A stretch of DNA of 13,934 nt from contig JAEYYB010000175.1 in assembly GCA_023430975.1 (NCBI GenBank), positions 1 through 13,934 on the forward strand, read 5' to 3'. The notes under the pieces were generated by a model, which did not search any database, was not told the DNA's origin, and saw only the letters and a list, made by a program, of their open reading frames with translations. The translations under genes and the position numbers were made by a program. The DNA is from Bacillota bacterium. Its GTDB lineage: Bacteria; Bacillota; Clostridia; Acetivibrionales; DSM-2933. Every line of letters starts with the position of its first letter. Position 1 is the first letter of the stretch. Shown here one piece after another: positions 12,709 to 13,934 of the stretch.

Positions 12709-12752
12709 AAAAACACCTGCATATTTTATTGGCAAAAATTGCAGGTGTTTTT
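12709..12752 (-). terminator. Strong bidirectional terminator after the repeat-protein gene
   Basis: A perfect 13-bp stem pairs AAAAACACCTGCA (12709-12721) with TGCAGGTGTTTTT (12740-12752), with an 18-nt loop and T runs on both strands. It ends the transcript of the secreted protein gene, whose stop codon is 42 bases away. Confidence 0.9.
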
Positions 12753-12793
12753 AAAATATATAAATACTTCAGAGGGAGCTATTGTTAATTTGC

Positions 12794-13429
12794 CTAGTTT
12801 TTATGCTTTCCCATGTGCTTTCCTTTACCTTGTGGCATTGCTTTTATTATCGCATCTTCCTGTGCCTGTGTAATTGTTCCTGCTTTTACCAGTGCATCTA
12901 ATGCTTCTTTAACATCCTTTTTAGCTTCTCTTGCTGTCTTTATTGCATTTTCTATTGCTGTTTTCTGTTCACTTGTTATTGTTTTGTCTTTTACTAGTTC
13001 ATCTAATTTATTACAATGAAATCCCCTTGCTCCTCCTTTACCTTGTGGTATTGCTTTTATTATTGCATCTTCCTGTGCTTGTGTAATAGTTCCTGCCTTT
13101 ACCAGTCCATCCAATGCTTCTTTAACGTCCTTTTTAGCTTCTCTTGCTGTCTTTATTGCATTCTCTATTGCTGTTTTCTGTTCACTTGTTATTGTTTTGT
13201 CTGTTACTAGTTTTGTAAGGAATTCTCCCTTCATCTTATAAAAATCTTGAGATCCTCTATGACCTTTTCTGTTCATACCCTCTCCATTTGGCAGGTTTCC
13301 TTTTTGACTGCTTGGAGTTACTGTGGCTTTTGTTGGAGTTGGAGTACTTGTAGTATTAACCGCAAATACGCTTGTTGCTATAAGGCATACTGTAACAGTT
13401 GAAGTCGCTATAATTCTTGAAATCTTCAT
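12794..13429 (-). CDS. Secreted protein with two 71-residue repeats (DUF2680-like)
   Basis: A 211-residue exported protein. Residues 1-23 are a signal peptide with likely cleavage after VFA. Then comes a Thr/Pro/Ser-rich linker (24-45) and a short Gly/Asn/Arg/His-rich stretch. Two near-identical helical units follow (71-132 and 142-203), each with TITSEQKTAIENAIKTAREA and later KAGTITQAQEDAIIKA. The period is exactly 71 residues. The phrase 'KAGTITQAQ' resembles the DUF2680 family of clostridial secreted proteins, which has no known function. The tail is GKGKHMGKHKN, basic with two His. Helical repeats rich in Lys/Glu suggest a soluble or cell-wall-associated protein. The ATG follows GGGGTGG at ten bases. 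The gene is monocistronic, with a strong terminator. Confidence 0.75.
   Translation of the reverse strand: MKISRIIATSTVTVCLIATSVFAVNTTSTPTPTKATVTPSSQKGNLPNGEGMNRKGHRGSQDFYKMKGEFLTKLVTDKTITSEQKTAIENAIKTAREAKKDVKEALDGLVKAGTITQAQEDAIIKAIPQGKGGARGFHCNKLDELVKDKTITSEQKTAIENAIKTAREAKKDVKEALDALVKAGTITQAQEDAIIKAMPQGKGKHMGKHKN
12821..13213 (-). repeat. Tandem 213-bp direct repeat inside the secreted protein gene
   Basis: Two copies of about 180 conserved bases, starting for example at CCTTGTGG 12828 and 13041, are offset by 213 bp. Differences are mostly at third codon positions, for example GGCATTGC/GGTATTGC and ACATCC/ACGTCC. This shows a recent in-frame duplication kept under protein-level constraint. 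Confidence 0.9.
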
Positions 13430-13742
13430 GGAAAAATTACCACCCCTTTCATTTAATATCGCATTTTTCTAATTAATTAGTGTTATAGAAATTTATTCCT
13501 TGATTAATTTTTTCATATGGGGTGAAATTAATTCTAATACCTCCTTTGCTTTAATTTATAATAACATTTAGAAATTAACAGGATTTAAATTTGAATCCCG
13601 TATCATGATATTATTGTACCTCAATCATAAAAGATAAATCCTCGTTAAAATGAGGCAGAAATGAATCAATATTTGCCAGACATAGAGATGTAGCTGAAAA
13701 GAGTTATTTGATACTTGGCTTATTAATATTGTTTGTTTTGTA
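13430..13742. other. Intergenic region with no supported gene
   Basis: AT-rich DNA upstream of the secreted protein gene. The only notable site is GGAGGT on the minus strand (13539-13544), a perfect ribosome binding site with no ATG, GTG or TTG at normal distance. The next ATG (13514-13516) opens a seven-codon frame. A short hairpin CCTC/GAGG occurs near 13641-13656. I see no clear promoter for the downstream gene. Confidence 0.4.
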
Positions 13743-13934
13743 TTAAAAGTGTTAATAATCTTACATTTGGCGGAGCAAATAACGAACGGTTCAACATAAT
13801 TAAAATCAGTATTAATCTTATATTTGGCAGAGCAAAATAACGAACGTTTTAACGTTATTTTGTGATAGACAAATAGCAAGATTAACTGATTTTAATAGAT
13901 TTGCGACAGACAAATGTAATAGATTTATCACTTT
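13743..13934. mobile_element. Compound MITE-like element, right copy, cut by window edge
   Basis: Starts with TTAAAAGTG (13743-13751), preceded by TA (13741-13742), and runs to the window end at CACTTT, three bases short of the expected terminus. With the inner element 13799-13895 and one TA removed, the outer element would be exactly 96 bp, the same as the two simple copies. It is the inverted counterpart of 1-176 and carries the same nested insertion. Confidence 0.85.
13799..13895. mobile_element. Inner MITE-like element nested in the right compound copy
   Basis: A 97-bp palindromic element with termini TTAAAATC (13800-13807) and GATTTTAA (13888-13895), flanked by TA at 13797-13798 and TA at 13896-13897. 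Its centre is the palindromic AACGTTTTAACGTT. It matches the inner element at 24-120 in reverse complement. Confidence 0.8.

Noticed and set aside
12643..12873. 76-codon plus-strand frame
   Set aside because: It crosses the strong terminator and the antisense of the secreted protein gene.
13625..13879. 84-codon minus-strand frame near the right end
   Set aside because: It runs across the palindromic element and has no ribosome binding site or family resemblance.
1..13934. CRISPR array
   Set aside because: The palindromic repeats are dispersed at four sites, 96 bp long with TA flanks; there is no regular repeat-spacer pattern and no cas gene.

Overview
The window looks like a piece of a low-GC Clostridia genome, probably Ruminiclostridium/Clostridium-like. 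The reasons are the AT-rich intergenic DNA, strong GGAGG-type ribosome binding sites, a clostridial-style ZnuC with a Cys-rich N-terminus, a DUF3842 gene, an M-box riboswitch of the Firmicutes type, and thioredoxin-type ArsC. The genus is inference. Every protein gene lies on the minus strand; only a single tRNA-Ala gene runs on the plus strand.

Layout. 1-176: compound palindromic repeat element. 178-696: nitroreductase. 843-993: promoter, tRNA-Ala(GGC) and terminator on the plus strand. 1237-4786: zinc uptake operon, transcribed right to left as znuA-znuC-znuB-zur-DUF3842. 4858-6437: a magnesium unit with promoter, M-box riboswitch and terminator, a 96-bp repeat element, a 30-codon leader ORF not reported before in this annotation, a hairpin over the corA ribosome binding site, corA, and a terminator. 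6489-9834: ECF-type nickel/cobalt transporter cbiM-cbiQ-cbiO followed by arsC, behind a promoter and a structured leader of about 200 nt. 9866-10861: membrane-anchored M23 peptidase-like protein. 10888-10983: another repeat element. 11010-12489: FetAB-type ABC exporter with its promoter. 12463-12752: gene remnant and strong terminator. 12794-13429: secreted protein with an internal 71-residue duplication. 13743-13934: second compound repeat element, inverted relative to the first.

The genes form four neighbouring metal-homeostasis units (Zn, Mg, Ni/Co with arsenate, and probably Fe). The most interesting item is the corA leader. An M-box terminator switch is followed by a short ORF with an excellent ribosome binding site whose product begins Met-Asp-Tyr-Asp-Pro-Asp. 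The RNA after it can hide the corA ribosome binding site. This resembles, without sequence homology, the two-layer riboswitch-plus-MgtL control of enterobacterial mgtA.

The second notable item is a family of 96-bp TA-flanked palindromic elements, present at four sites. At both window ends one element is inserted inside another at a TA, and the two nested composites differ at only two positions in the part that can be compared. Because the window begins and ends inside these repeats, it may be a contig broken at repeats; that is inference.
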